Shown: positions 8,445 through 17,766 of the stretch, one piece after another
Position numbering within the stretch: the first letter of the stretch is position 1
How the letters are laid out: each line of letters starts with the position of its first letter
NCBI GenBank assembly: GCA_028820655.1
Contig: JAPPIK010000011.1
Location: 145,732-209,731, forward strand
From: Candidatus Poribacteria bacterium
GTDB lineage: Bacteria; Poribacteria; WGA-4E; JAJDTR01
Direction of reading: 5' to 3'
DNA length: 64,000 nucleotides
Position numbers and translations under genes: made by a program
The notes under the pieces: generated by a model
Seen by the model: the letters and a program-made list of their open reading frames with translations, nothing else
The model's database searches: none
What the model was told of the DNA's origin: nothing

Positions 8445-9488
8445 TTATGATGCAGACACGTTAATCATGGCTTTGACCGAGCCGGTCGTTTTGTCAAGGG
8501 CGGTTTCAAAAGCCTCGGGCGTTTGATTCAGCGGGAATCGATGCGTGATGAGTTGCGTCGGGTTCACTTTTCCGGAGGCGATGAGATCGCAAGCGACTTC
8601 ATAGTCGTGTGTTCCGTTTTCGGCGCTGTAGCATACGGAGAAGATGATTTTGGCCTCTTTCTCCAGCGCCCCCTCCAAGTTGATCGGGACGGGATTGGGA
8701 AACACACCGGTAACAACAACCTTTCCCTCGGGTTTGACGACCCTCACCGCTTGGTCGATGGTCGAAGCGGATCCGCCGACGGTCTCAATCACGGTGTCTA
8801 TGGGTTCGCCGCCTGAGATGTCACCTACCTGATGCGCCAAGTCGCCCGTTCCCAAGCGGATAACACCATCCGCACCCATCGCCTCCGCCATCTCTACCTG
8901 AACATCGTACTTGGCGACGATGTAGGCGCGTTTGGCTCCGAATATCTTCGCCACGGCAAGGGAAAGCAAACCGATTGTTCCCCCACCCAACACCAACACA
9001 ATGTCGCCGGGTTTGATATCGCCGTAGCGGCAGGCGTGAACTCCGACGGCGACGGGTTCGACCATCGCTCCCTGTTCGTGGGTAAGCGCTTCCGGGAGGG
9101 GGTGGATTCCCAAACCTTTGACCTCCATGTATTCCGCGAAACCACCGCCCCACGGAACGCGAGCCTTGTTCGGACAGTGGAAGTATGCGCCGCTGCTGCA
9201 GGCGGAGCAAACACCGCATGCATAGTGGCGAGTAAGGTCGACGCAGACACGATCGCCTTCGCGAATGCCTTCAAGCCCCGGCCCAATTTCCACGATTTCG
9301 CCGCTGACTTCGTGTCCGAGCACGGTGGGTTCAGGGTATGGCCGCACCGCATACCAGTGCAGATCGGATCCGCAGACGCCGCTGCTCATCACTTTTATGA
9401 CAGCGGTAGTCTCTGCTGTATGGGGAATCTCCGATTGTTGAACGCGCATGTCGCGCGCCCCGTGCATAAACGCCGCCTGCATACTCAT
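8445..9488 (-). CDS. Zinc-dependent alcohol/polyol dehydrogenase (MDR family)
   Basis: A medium-chain dehydrogenase, about 347 residues. The catalytic-zinc Cys is in GVCGSDLHWY and the zinc/His motif is in VLGHEVSGEIVEIG. A four-cysteine structural zinc lobe reads CGVCSACSSGAYFHC. The Rossmann glycine motif is VLVLGGGTIGLLSL. Members oxidise polyols, sorbitol or threonine with NAD(P); the substrate is not assignable here. I chose the ATG at 9488 (protein start MSMQAAFMHG), with AGAAGGA 11 bases upstream; a start at 9518 would add ten residues but lacks a Shine-Dalgarno. The gene is divergent from the NHL-repeat gene, with a perfect palindrome between them. Confidence 0.88.
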   Translation of the reverse strand: MSMQAAFMHGARDMRVQQSEIPHTAETTAVIKVMSSGVCGSDLHWYAVRPYPEPTVLGHEVSGEIVEIGPGLEGIREGDRVCVDLTRHYACGVCSACSSGAYFHCPNKARVPWGGGFAEYMEVKGLGIHPLPEALTHEQGAMVEPVAVGVHACRYGDIKPGDIVLVLGGGTIGLLSLAVAKIFGAKRAYIVAKYDVQVEMAEAMGADGVIRLGTGDLAHQVGDISGGEPIDTVIETVGGSASTIDQAVRVVKPEGKVVVTGVFPNPVPINLEGALEKEAKIIFSVCYSAENGTHDYEVACDLIASGKVNPTQLITHRFPLNQTPEAFETALDKTTGSVKAMINVSAS

Positions 9489-9592
9489 AGGCAAATGAAT
9501 CCTTCTCGGTGGAGACATTGCAAGGTACTCACGTCAAGTTTCTTCGATTGTGTCACGTTTCCGCATGCTCCGTAATCTTGCGCGTGTCGCGG

Positions 9593-9610
9593 ATGGGATT
9601 ATAATCCCAT
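9593..9610. promoter_or_regulatory. Perfect 18-bp palindrome in a divergent promoter region
   Basis: ATGGGATTATAATCCCAT is its own reverse complement. It lies in the 354-base space between the divergent dehydrogenase (start 9488, minus) and NHL-repeat gene (start 9843, plus). Such a symmetric site is the expected form of an operator for a dimeric repressor. No regulator gene is adjacent, so the protein that binds is unknown. Confidence 0.45.
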
Positions 9611-9842
9611 GGTAAAATACAGTCAAGCACAAATCCGGCGGAAAGGCAGTGGCTAGTGGTCAGTTAAGGCAGCGGGAAGGAATATGAAGTGTCCCGTGGA
9701 TCTCTATAGGAATTTATATGCTTCGATGATCGCTCTCACTCATTTGCTTGATTGTTGCAAATCTACAGCGACTGTGAGATAATGGGTGAAAGATATGACA
9801 TAAACAATTCACACAATGATAACGCTCTCGGAGGGGAAATCC

Positions 9843-10703
9843 ATGATATACGGCTCAGGTAGTCATACGTACGAGGTTCAGGAAAATTGGTGGGAACTGC
9901 CCGCAGGATGGGAATTCGGTTGGATTGCCGCCGTGGGCGTGGATTCGAAAGACCGCGTTTATGTCTATAGCCGAAGCGAGCATCCTTTGGTGGTTTTTGA
10001 TCGCGAAGGTAACCTCCTCACGTCGTTGGGAGACGACATCCTTGTGGATGCCCACGGGATCTTCATTGATGCCGACGATAACGTGTATTGCGTCGAGCGG
10101 GACGCGCACATCATGCACAAGTTCTCGTCAGACGGCGAACTGTTGATGTCCGTTGGGGAGCAAGGTGAGCCTGGGCCGGAGGGTAAACCTTTCAATCTGC
10201 CGACCGATCTCGCAATAGGTCCGGATGGCGAGATGTACATCAGTGACGGGTACGGCAACGCGCGCGTGCACAAGTATTCGCCCGACGGAGAGTTGATAAA
10301 GTCGTGGGGGACACCGGGGACGGGGCCCGGCGAGTTCGATCTGCCGCACTGTGTGCGGGTGGATCCACGCAACCGCGTGATGGTCGCAGACCGCAGCAAC
10401 AATCGGATTCAGTTTTTCACGCTGGATGGCGAATACATCGAAGAGTGGAGCGGGTTGAAGCATCCGGACACCATATACATTGATGAGGATGACGTCGTTT
10501 ACATCGCGGAGATGGATCAGCACCTCACGATTATGACGCTCGATGGCGAGATTATTACTCAGTGGGGGAGCGAGCGAGGCAATGAGGTGCCCGGGATGTT
10601 CTACGCTTGCCCGCACGGGATCTGGGTGGACTCGCATGGCGACATGTACGTGAGCGAGGTGCAGGCGGATGGTCGGTTGCAGAAGTTTATCCGACAGAGG
10701 TAA
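9843..10703 (+). CDS. NHL-repeat (six-bladed beta-propeller) protein
   Basis: About 286 residues composed of repeated units such as DAHGIFIDADDNVYCVERDAH, FNLPTDLAIGPDGEMYISDG and EFDLPHCVRVDPRNRVMVAD, the pattern of NHL/peptidylamidoglycolate-lyase-like beta-propellers. There is no signal peptide, so it is probably cytoplasmic; propellers of this type bind ligands or act as lyases or lactonases. The start at 9843 is preceded by GGAGGGG at the correct distance; an in-frame ATG at 9816 has no such site. The next gene, a GH127-like enzyme, starts 144 bases later on the same strand, which suggests sugar-related co-operation. Confidence 0.85.
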   Translation: MIYGSGSHTYEVQENWWELPAGWEFGWIAAVGVDSKDRVYVYSRSEHPLVVFDREGNLLTSLGDDILVDAHGIFIDADDNVYCVERDAHIMHKFSSDGELLMSVGEQGEPGPEGKPFNLPTDLAIGPDGEMYISDGYGNARVHKYSPDGELIKSWGTPGTGPGEFDLPHCVRVDPRNRVMVADRSNNRIQFFTLDGEYIEEWSGLKHPDTIYIDEDDVVYIAEMDQHLTIMTLDGEIITQWGSERGNEVPGMFYACPHGIWVDSHGDMYVSEVQADGRLQKFIRQR

Positions 10704-10847
10704 GTAAGGAGTGCCATTCGGACGAGTGGATTCGAGGTGCGGTCTGGATTTGCCTATCCAGACCGAGCATTGAGGGGGCACGACGAGTCAATGAGGCTGG
10801 GAGCGTAAAACTTGTGACAGTGTTGAGATCGAAAGGACGAGAAGCAT

Positions 10848-12692
10848 ATGTCTCAAAATAACCCAACAGCACGATGCGTAGAGGGTAATCGTTATGAAGC
10901 CGAGGTACCGGATACGCTGGATTTGGCGGATAGGATGGCGCTCGCTATCAACGCCCTAACCAATGTCTGGGATGCAGAGTCGCGATGGGGTCTGAAATTT
11001 ATCGTGGATTTCTCGCGTAAACCGGCGGTGCTGTTTGTCAACCATCTGATTGATGTGTATCTGAATATCCCGCCGAAGTTCGTGGAGGCGTTGGCGCTGT
11101 GCCGGCTGGCGTCCGGGGAAGAGTCAAGTTTGGATGTCGATGCGGGCGTCATACAGGCGCAAGTAAACCTGATTGGCGAGGACGGACTCACCTATTGCCC
11201 GACCGATATTTTCGACAGGGTTCCGATGGGACTAGCCAATTTTGCGGAGGGTGAAGCTGATGAGATGACGCCTTTCGCCGAGATTTGGGGCGAGGGCAGA
11301 CAACTCGTGACGATGTCGATACTGGCACAGGTTGACGATGACTCGCAATGGATTGAGATTGGCAAACGCAAGGTCGATCGCATTTTGTCTCTGACTCAAG
11401 AGAAGGATGGTTTCAGGTTTCTATGGAGAGCGCAATATCAGCCGGGGCAGAATCCGCCGAGCAATGCCGATGAACCGGGTATGATGCCGGACGAGGGCGG
11501 CGGCTTATACAGCAAGGAAGATCTATTCACAACGATATATTCGATAGGTTCCTCCGGTCACGGTGCGGGGTTGTTCTACCGCGTCACGGGTTATGAGCCT
11601 GCTCTGGAGTTGTGCCGTGGTTTGGCTCGTTGGGCGTTAGCCCGTGTTTTCAACAGCGAAGACGGCCGCTACACGTTTTGGCATTATCATCACGGGCTTT
11701 ACGCCTTGATGGCGGTGTGTGAGTACGGCTACGCCGTCGGGGATCGGGAGGTGCTGGAGCGGGTGGATGCATGCTACCGCTGGGCGCGGGAGATGGGTGA
11801 TCCCCTCATTGGGTTCTATCCCGAGGTTCAGCAGGGGACCGACCGCTACCTGGAAAGATACGGCAATTCGGTCGAGATTTGTGAGGTTGCCGATATGGTT
11901 TGGCTGGCACTATATTTGACCCGAGCCGGATTGGGCGATTACTGGGACGACATCGATCGGTGGGTTCGTAATGTGTACGCTCAAGGGCAACTGTGTGACC
12001 CTCACCTGTTCGAGCATATCCCCGATAGCTATTATAATACGGAGCCGGACAACCGGTTATACAGAGACAGCACGAATATTCGCGAAAGATCTGTCGGGTC
12101 GTTCTTCGGTTGGATGCGCGCCAATGAGGCGCTGACGGTGAATCAAACTCCCGATGGGCCGAAGCTAATGGATTCGTCAATTATGCACTGCTGCACGGCT
12201 AACGGCGCACGGACGTTTTTTTGCGTGTGGGATAGCATGGTGAGTAGGACGGGCAATTTGGTGAAGGTGCACCTGTTGCTGAACCGCGCCTCCGAATGGC
12301 TCGACATCGACAGCTATTTGCCGGCAGCGGGGAAGGTGGTGCTTCACATTAAGGATGCGCCCGAAGCGGCGGTGCGGATTCCGGAGTGGTGCCCAACCGA
12401 CGCGGTGCGGGTAACCGTTGGGACAGAAGCGCGCCGAGGCTTGGTTGAAGGACGTTATCTGCGGATCGGTTGGCTGAAACCGGGGGATCGGGTCACATTA
12501 GAGTTTCCGGTGCCGGAACGTGTGGTGCATCGCGTGCTCGGGGAAATTCCATACAAATTGGAACTGCGCGGTTCAGATGTCGTCTCTATCGATCCAAAAG
12601 GGGTGGCTTATCCGCTTTATGAAAATGCGCCATCCGGGGAACAGGTGGCAAGAACACGGTTCATACCAAAGTTAAAAGAGATTATCTGGTAA
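10848..12692 (+). CDS. GH127-like glycosidase (beta-L-arabinofuranosidase fold, DUF1680)
   Basis: A 614-residue protein with an (alpha/alpha)6 barrel core and a C-terminal beta-sandwich region (about residues 470-614). Key GH127 residues appear in the expected order: Glu343 and Cys345 in VEICEVADM, then Cys448-Cys449 in IMHCCTANGAR. In characterised GH127 enzymes the Glu and three Cys bind zinc, and one Cys is the nucleophile. Overall similarity to known arabinofuranosidases looks remote, so the substrate is open. There is no signal peptide, so it likely acts on imported oligosaccharides. It follows the NHL gene and precedes two PhyH genes. The start ATG follows GAAAGGACGAGAAGC, a weak Shine-Dalgarno region. 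Confidence 0.75.
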   Translation: MSQNNPTARCVEGNRYEAEVPDTLDLADRMALAINALTNVWDAESRWGLKFIVDFSRKPAVLFVNHLIDVYLNIPPKFVEALALCRLASGEESSLDVDAGVIQAQVNLIGEDGLTYCPTDIFDRVPMGLANFAEGEADEMTPFAEIWGEGRQLVTMSILAQVDDDSQWIEIGKRKVDRILSLTQEKDGFRFLWRAQYQPGQNPPSNADEPGMMPDEGGGLYSKEDLFTTIYSIGSSGHGAGLFYRVTGYEPALELCRGLARWALARVFNSEDGRYTFWHYHHGLYALMAVCEYGYAVGDREVLERVDACYRWAREMGDPLIGFYPEVQQGTDRYLERYGNSVEICEVADMVWLALYLTRAGLGDYWDDIDRWVRNVYAQGQLCDPHLFEHIPDSYYNTEPDNRLYRDSTNIRERSVGSFFGWMRANEALTVNQTPDGPKLMDSSIMHCCTANGARTFFCVWDSMVSRTGNLVKVHLLLNRASEWLDIDSYLPAAGKVVLHIKDAPEAAVRIPEWCPTDAVRVTVGTEARRGLVEGRYLRIGWLKPGDRVTLEFPVPERVVHRVLGEIPYKLELRGSDVVSIDPKGVAYPLYENAPSGEQVARTRFIPKLKEIIW

Positions 12693-12824
12693 TTGGCTGA
12701 GTTTTGGCGATGAGCAGTCCGTTTGTGCGTCAAAATTGGGAAACAGAATCGGCGGACACAATGATTACCAATCATGCCGACCAACCACGTTAAATTAACG
12801 GGACGAACACACGGAAGATAACAA

Positions 12825-13586
12825 ATGTTAACAGATGCTCAGAAACACCATTTCGAAACGTTGGGGTTTCTCTGTTTGCGAGACTTTTTCCCTGCCGATG
12901 AATTGCAGCGGTACACCGACGCGTTTGATGAGACCTTGAAAAGAGCCAGAGGTCTTGAGACGCTGGAAACAAGCGAGGAGAGAAGGACCATTGGCACGCT
13001 CCGGTTCTTCGAGTCGAATCCGGCGGTCTACCACCCGCTGCTTGACGGCGACAAACTCAATGAGCTTATTGGGGATCTGCTCGGTGAAGAGTACGTGTTC
13101 ACGGTGTCGGAGGGCGCCCTTCGCACGCACAACACGAACTGGCATCATGACGATGTTGCGCCGGAGGGACATCTTCATCTGAAGGTGATCTTCTATCTGG
13201 AACCTGTCAGGGCGACGACCGGCTGCCTGTGCGTGCTGCCGGGGAGCCACTTTCTTCCCTACCGCGAGCGCATGGAGAAATATGGCGAAGACATTCTGCC
13301 ACTCGGGAAGGATGTTCCCGGTATCTATCCGATTGAGACGGATCCGGGCGACCTGCTGGTTTTCAATGTAAAACTTTACCACGCGGCATTCGGAGAGGGA
13401 GCAAAACGGCGTGGGATTTACATCAACTTCATACAGAAACCCAGAACCGAAGCGGAGGCGGAGTATATCAAGTGGCTATACCAGAAAGACGGTGGATATT
13501 ATACTCCTGAAACGTTCAAAGATGCCCCGCCAAGACGATTGCAGATGCTCAAATTCTTGAAGGAGACATGCTACGATTCGGAATAA
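12825..13586 (+). CDS. Phytanoyl-CoA dioxygenase (PhyH) family protein, tandem copy 1
   Basis: A 253-residue Fe(II)/2-oxoglutarate oxygenase. The metal triad is visible as HxD in WHHDD (residues 107-110) and a distal His186 in VKLYHAAFG, followed by Arg195/196, which would bind 2-oxoglutarate. LKVIFYLEPV and CVLPGSHFLPY are typical double-stranded beta-helix strands. Substrates of bacterial PhyH enzymes are diverse and mostly unknown. The gene is followed after 270 bases by a same-length homologue with no gaps, evidently a duplication. GGAAGA lies nine bases before the ATG. Confidence 0.88.
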   Translation: MLTDAQKHHFETLGFLCLRDFFPADELQRYTDAFDETLKRARGLETLETSEERRTIGTLRFFESNPAVYHPLLDGDKLNELIGDLLGEEYVFTVSEGALRTHNTNWHHDDVAPEGHLHLKVIFYLEPVRATTGCLCVLPGSHFLPYRERMEKYGEDILPLGKDVPGIYPIETDPGDLLVFNVKLYHAAFGEGAKRRGIYINFIQKPRTEAEAEYIKWLYQKDGGYYTPETFKDAPPRRLQMLKFLKETCYDSE

Positions 13587-13701
13587 AATAGCCCGAGATC
13601 GGACAACTCGGAAACGTGCCGTCGATGGAACTGGAGGGACAGAGTGGATTCCACCTGTTCGAATGTTTTTTCCGTGTGGGGTTATGTGTCTGCTTGAGAG
13701 C

Positions 13702-13830
13702 TTGTTAGAAGGTCAGATCTGTAGGGTGCGCACTGCGATCAAGCGAATGAATAATGAGCGCGATAGAGATCTCTCTAGCCTTTAAAAGCCCCGAAGGGGA
13801 TCGCACTCGCAATTCACTCGCGTTATTTCC
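13702..13830. repeat. GCGATAGA-family degenerate repeat between the PhyH copies
   Basis: This starts AGAGCTTGTTAGAAGG, continues through a GTAGGGTGCG motif and a unit like ATCAAGCGAATGAATAATGA-GCGCGATAGAGATC, then CCTTTAAAAGCCCC. The same ordered pieces occur at 39931-40250 and 50032-50361. It is non-coding. Confidence 0.6.
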
Positions 13831-13856
13831 TCCGAAGCAAATGAAGGAGGTGAAAG

Positions 13857-14618
13857 ATGCTAACGGAAGCCCAGAAACGCCGGTTTGAAACTTTGGGATT
13901 CCTCCGTTTGAAGAATTTTCTTCCTGCTGAAGACTTGCAGCGCTACACCGATGCATTCGATGAGACATTGAAAAGAGCCAAGGGTCTCAAGACGCTGGAG
14001 ACAAATGAAGAGACAAGGATGATAAATGCGCTCAAGTTCTTTGAATCCAATCCTGCGGTTTACCATCCACTGCTTGACAGTGACAAACTCAATGAATTTC
14101 TTGAGGATCTGCTTGGCGAGAGCTATGTTTTCACGGTTTCGCAGGGGACTATTCGAACCCACAACACGAAGTGGCATCATGACGATATTGGTCCCGAGGG
14201 GCATCTTCAACTGAAAGTGATTTTCTATCTGGATCCTGTTCGATCAACAACCGGCTGCCTCACCGTGCTGCCGGGGAGCCACTTTCTCCCCTACCGAGAG
14301 CGGTTGGAGAAATACGGCGACGATATTCTGCCGCTTGGAAGGGACATTCCCGGTGTGTATCCGATCGAAACGGATCCGGGCGATTTATTGGCGTTCAATG
14401 TGAAACTCTACCATGCGGCATTCGGCGCGGGCGTGAAACGGCGCGGAATTTATATCAACTATTTACAGAAGCCCAGAACCGAGGCGGAGGCGGAGTACAT
14501 CAAGTGGCTTTACCATAAAGACGGGGGATATTATACCCCTGAAACTTTCAAAGATGCCCCGCCGCGACGATTGCGGATGCTCCAATTCTTGAAGGAGGCA
14601 TGTTACGAGACGGAATAG
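13857..14618 (+). CDS. Phytanoyl-CoA dioxygenase (PhyH) family protein, tandem copy 2
   Basis: A 253-residue paralogue of the gene at 12825, alignable end to end without gaps. It has the same Fe-binding HxD (WHHDDIG, around residues 107-110), the distal His in VKLYHAAFG and the GSHFLPY motif. The differences are scattered through the protein, which suggests an older duplication with both copies under selection. A strong AAGGAGG lies six bases upstream of the ATG. The space before it holds a GCGATAGA-family repeat, so recombination between repeats could have created the pair. Confidence 0.88.
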   Translation: MLTEAQKRRFETLGFLRLKNFLPAEDLQRYTDAFDETLKRAKGLKTLETNEETRMINALKFFESNPAVYHPLLDSDKLNEFLEDLLGESYVFTVSQGTIRTHNTKWHHDDIGPEGHLQLKVIFYLDPVRSTTGCLTVLPGSHFLPYRERLEKYGDDILPLGRDIPGVYPIETDPGDLLAFNVKLYHAAFGAGVKRRGIYINYLQKPRTEAEAEYIKWLYHKDGGYYTPETFKDAPPRRLRMLQFLKEACYETE

Positions 14619-14691
14619 AGTGTCTTGGAACAGCCAACCTTAATGGCATGCTGAAGAGGACTAGAGCAACATCAATTGTTCTTTATACACT

Positions 14692-14765
14692 GCGGTAGGT
14701 TCGGTTTCCTAACCGAACCGGTATTTACTACGTCTCGTAGGTGCGGTTGGAAACCGCACCTACCG
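14692..14765. repeat. Palindromic REP-like repeats (two units)
   Basis: There are two adjacent imperfect palindromes. Unit one has GGTTCGGTTTCCTAACCGAACC at its core; unit two, at 14736-14765, is CGTAGGTGCGGTTGGAAACC followed by GCACCTACCG. The same motif recurs at 17767-17795, 37509-37536 and 38507-38591. Each can form a hairpin. No function is known; it resembles REP elements. Confidence 0.7.
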
Positions 14766-14862
14766 AATATGTGTAGATATGAATGGAATTGACTATAATA
14801 CCGATAACAAGAGTTCCAAAGACCGTTTGCTACGGACGGCAACGGACGGTTAGGAGGGCACA

Positions 14863-15639
14863 ATGGAGTATTTGTCGTATGGAAAAACAGGTTTGGAGAT
14901 TTCACGGCTCTGTTTCGGCGCGGGACGGATCAGAGACACCTGCGATACCTACGAAGCGGGCGCCAAACTGATTTTGAGGGCTCTTGACGAGGGGATTACC
15001 TTTTGGGATACCGCGGAGGGGTACAAGACACAACCCCACCTCGGAGAGGCAGTGCGTCAAATTCCTCGGCACAAGGTTGTCATTCAGACGAAGAACGGTG
15101 CGAAAGACTACGAGAATGCCGCCGCAAGCATCACGCGTTCACTTCGGGAACTGAAAACGGATTACGTCGATGTGCTGCTGCTGCACGGCATCTCTACACC
15201 CGAAGACCTGGTCTCGCGCGAGGGCGCGTTGGAAGCGTATCGGGAAGCGAAGGAAGCCGGCAAAGTCCGCGTAATCGGATGTTCCACGCATGTCTATACG
15301 GGCGCCGTGATGGACGCGGTCATCGAGCATCCCGAAATCGAGGTGATCCTAGCGACGGCAAATAAGGAGGGAAGGCTGTTGGAGGGCGGCTCGCTTGACC
15401 GGCATCTGGAATATATCAGACGCGCTTATGACCTCGGAAAGGGTATCAGCATCATGAAGGTCATCGCCGCAGGTGAAATCCCGGAGGCAGATTATTCGGA
15501 ATGGATTGAGTGGGGATTCAACCTCGAAACAGCGCATGCAATCAATCTCGGTATTACCGAGTATCGCCACATCACATCGGATGTTGAGCACGCACGTGCG
15601 AGTGCAAGACGACGTATGATTCAGCACAAAGCAGCTTGA
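14863..15639 (+). CDS. Aldo/keto reductase
   Basis: A 258-residue NADPH-type aldo/keto reductase barrel. It has an N-terminal MEYLSYGKTGLEISRLCFG, catalytic Tyr in TAEGYKTQPHLGEAV, Lys in VIQTKNGAKD, and His in YVDVLLLHGIS. The usual family length is 280-330 residues, so it is slightly short but ends naturally. GGAGGG lies six bases before the ATG. It is probably a cytoplasmic carbonyl or sugar reductase. The DUF6785-type gene follows after 97 bases on the same strand. Confidence 0.88.
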   Translation: MEYLSYGKTGLEISRLCFGAGRIRDTCDTYEAGAKLILRALDEGITFWDTAEGYKTQPHLGEAVRQIPRHKVVIQTKNGAKDYENAAASITRSLRELKTDYVDVLLLHGISTPEDLVSREGALEAYREAKEAGKVRVIGCSTHVYTGAVMDAVIEHPEIEVILATANKEGRLLEGGSLDRHLEYIRRAYDLGKGISIMKVIAAGEIPEADYSEWIEWGFNLETAHAINLGITEYRHITSDVEHARASARRRMIQHKAA

Positions 15640-15736
15640 GTTTCAGATGAATCAGCCCCGCAGCAAACCGCATCCCACGTGAATCGTGAGAGGAATCCCC
15701 GCCTCTGCGCTTCACATCTGAGGAGCTTCGACGCCT

Positions 15737-17632
15737 TTGCAAGCAGAGAGGAAGATCTCGTTCTATCGCGCCTTGGTTCTTGGAGCGCTGCTGATACCGA
15801 TCAACCTCTACTGGCTAATGCATGCGGAGTCGCTCAACCCCGCCGTCTATTCTACGCTTTTCACACTCTTTTATAACGTGACGTTCAGCATCTTCGTACT
15901 GGTGATTCTGAACGCGTTGCTAAAGAGAGCCGTTCCACAGATCGCTTTCCAACCGAGCGAAATCCTCATCGTTTATGTGATGCTATCGATCGGCACCGGA
16001 ATCTTCGGTCATGACCTGATGATTGTCGTGGTCCCGACGCTGACCTCTATGTGGGCGGCCACGCCGGAAAACGAGTGGGCGGTGCTGTTCGGGCGGCATA
16101 TCCCTCAATGGCTCACCGTATACGACGAGAGCGCTCTCATCGCATTCCAAAAAGGGGAGACCACGCTTTACGCCGATAGGAACTTGAGCGCATGGTTGCT
16201 GCCGGTGGCATTCTGGAGCGGGTTTCTGGTGGTGCTTCTCTTCGTTCTGCTGTGCATGAACACCATCATCAGGAAGCAGTGGACGGAAAATGAGAAATTG
16301 TCCTACCCGGTCATCCAGTTACCGTTGGAACTGGCGAGGGGCGGGACAGGATTACTCTCGAATCGGGCGCTGTGGATCGGGTTCATCTTGACCGGCAGCA
16401 TTGATGTCATTAACGGTTTGCACGGTCTCTTTCCGGTTGTTCCCAGTTTCAAAATTGTGTACAACCCCGCGCCGCTGTTCGCGGCAAAGCCGTGGAATGC
16501 CATTGGCTGGACGCCGGTGGCGGTTTATCCTTTCGTGATCGGGTTGGTCTACTTCCTGCCGGTGAACCTCTCGTTTTCGGCGTGGTTTTTTCATCTGTTC
16601 TGGAAGTCGGAACTCATCTTCCGGCGGGCGGTCGGAATTTGGCACACACCGGGACCGTATCGAAGTTATCAGACATCTGGCGCGTGGATAGCGCTTACCA
16701 TTCTCGCTTTGTGGGCAAGCCGTAAATACCTGCGGCAGGTGCTGGGCTGGGGCATTCGCGGCGATCCGCCGGAAGGGGCTGAGGCGAACGAGCCAATGCG
16801 CTACCGGACTGCGCTGGCCGGGATGGTGGCGGGCATATGTATCTTGGTGCTGGCGTTATACTATACCGGCATGTCTGTGGCGATCGCCGCCCTTTTTCTT
16901 CTAATCTACTTTCTCTACATGATCGCGCTTGCCCGTATCCGCGCCGAAACGGGACCGCCTGCGCACGACGCCGAGTGGATAGGTCCCGAGCAGCTCATTC
17001 TAAACGGGCTCGGGGCACGCCGCACGGGCGCGCGCAACATCGCGCTCTTCACGCGGCTTTATTGGATGAGCCGGGCGTATCGATCTCATCCGGTAGGTCA
17101 TCAGCTTGAAGGATTCAAACTTGCGCAGACCGTGGGGGCGTCGAGCCGCCGATTTCTTGCGGCGATGATTGTCGCCTCGGTTGTCGGCACGGTCGCGGGT
17201 TTTTGGGCATACACGGACGCCATGTACCGTCACGGTACGGGAACCCGATATAATCTGGGATCGGAAGCGATGCGCCGCCTCGAAGTGTGGTTGCAAAACC
17301 CGGGCGAAGGCAACGATCTCATGCTGCGGGAGGTCGGTTTGGGGGCTGGCATCACGGCACTGTTTACGCTGTTGCATCATCGGTTTGTCGGGTTTCCGTT
17401 TCATCCTGTCGGGTATGCGGTGGCTTGCGGCTGGGTGATGAGCGCCATGTGGTTCTCCGTGTTTCTGGCTTGGATGGTGAAGTGGGTGATACTGAAATTC
17501 GGGGGCATACAGCTCTATCGCAAGCTGGTACCGTTTTTCCTGGGGGTGATTTTGGGGCAGCATGTCGTCGGCGGGTTGTGGACAATCATACGTGAGATTG
17601 TCGGAGGATACGGGTATCGGTTTTTCCCTTGA
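15737..17632 (+). CDS. Polytopic membrane protein, DUF6785/DUF6784 type (copy 2)
   Basis: A 631-residue paralogue of the minus-strand gene at 695-2599. Shared blocks include LIPINLYWLMHAES, PAVYSTLFTLFYNVTFS, RKQWTENEKLSYPVIQLPLE, and AETGPPAHDAEWIGPEQ near residue 410. It has many membrane helices. The start is TTG followed by CAA, matching the other copy, with GAGGAG 11-12 bases upstream; an ATG start would remove the conserved first helix. Function unknown; the long multi-helix form is transporter-like, which is inference. Confidence 0.85.
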   Translation: MQAERKISFYRALVLGALLIPINLYWLMHAESLNPAVYSTLFTLFYNVTFSIFVLVILNALLKRAVPQIAFQPSEILIVYVMLSIGTGIFGHDLMIVVVPTLTSMWAATPENEWAVLFGRHIPQWLTVYDESALIAFQKGETTLYADRNLSAWLLPVAFWSGFLVVLLFVLLCMNTIIRKQWTENEKLSYPVIQLPLELARGGTGLLSNRALWIGFILTGSIDVINGLHGLFPVVPSFKIVYNPAPLFAAKPWNAIGWTPVAVYPFVIGLVYFLPVNLSFSAWFFHLFWKSELIFRRAVGIWHTPGPYRSYQTSGAWIALTILALWASRKYLRQVLGWGIRGDPPEGAEANEPMRYRTALAGMVAGICILVLALYYTGMSVAIAALFLLIYFLYMIALARIRAETGPPAHDAEWIGPEQLILNGLGARRTGARNIALFTRLYWMSRAYRSHPVGHQLEGFKLAQTVGASSRRFLAAMIVASVVGTVAGFWAYTDAMYRHGTGTRYNLGSEAMRRLEVWLQNPGEGNDLMLREVGLGAGITALFTLLHHRFVGFPFHPVGYAVACGWVMSAMWFSVFLAWMVKWVILKFGGIQLYRKLVPFFLGVILGQHVVGGLWTIIREIVGGYGYRFFP

Positions 17633-17766
17633 GCGTGTTCGATGGCTTGAGTTGCCGCTCAACGGAATCGTCTCGAAGCGAGAGAAGTGAGTTAGATGGA
17701 GTCAATACCCGCTCGCATTGAGTTGCCGAATCAGGTGCAGGTTTGCGGATTCGGTTTAGGAAGGCC

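Noticed and set aside
8832-9575. Plus-strand open frame (247 codons)
   Set aside because: Antisense shadow of the zinc dehydrogenase, with no domain.
10128-10781. Minus-strand open frame (217 codons)
   Set aside because: Antisense to the NHL-repeat gene; its His-rich composition is a by-product of the complementary codons.
17000-17662. Minus-strand open frame (220 codons)
   Set aside because: Antisense to the second DUF6785-type gene, with no family resemblance.
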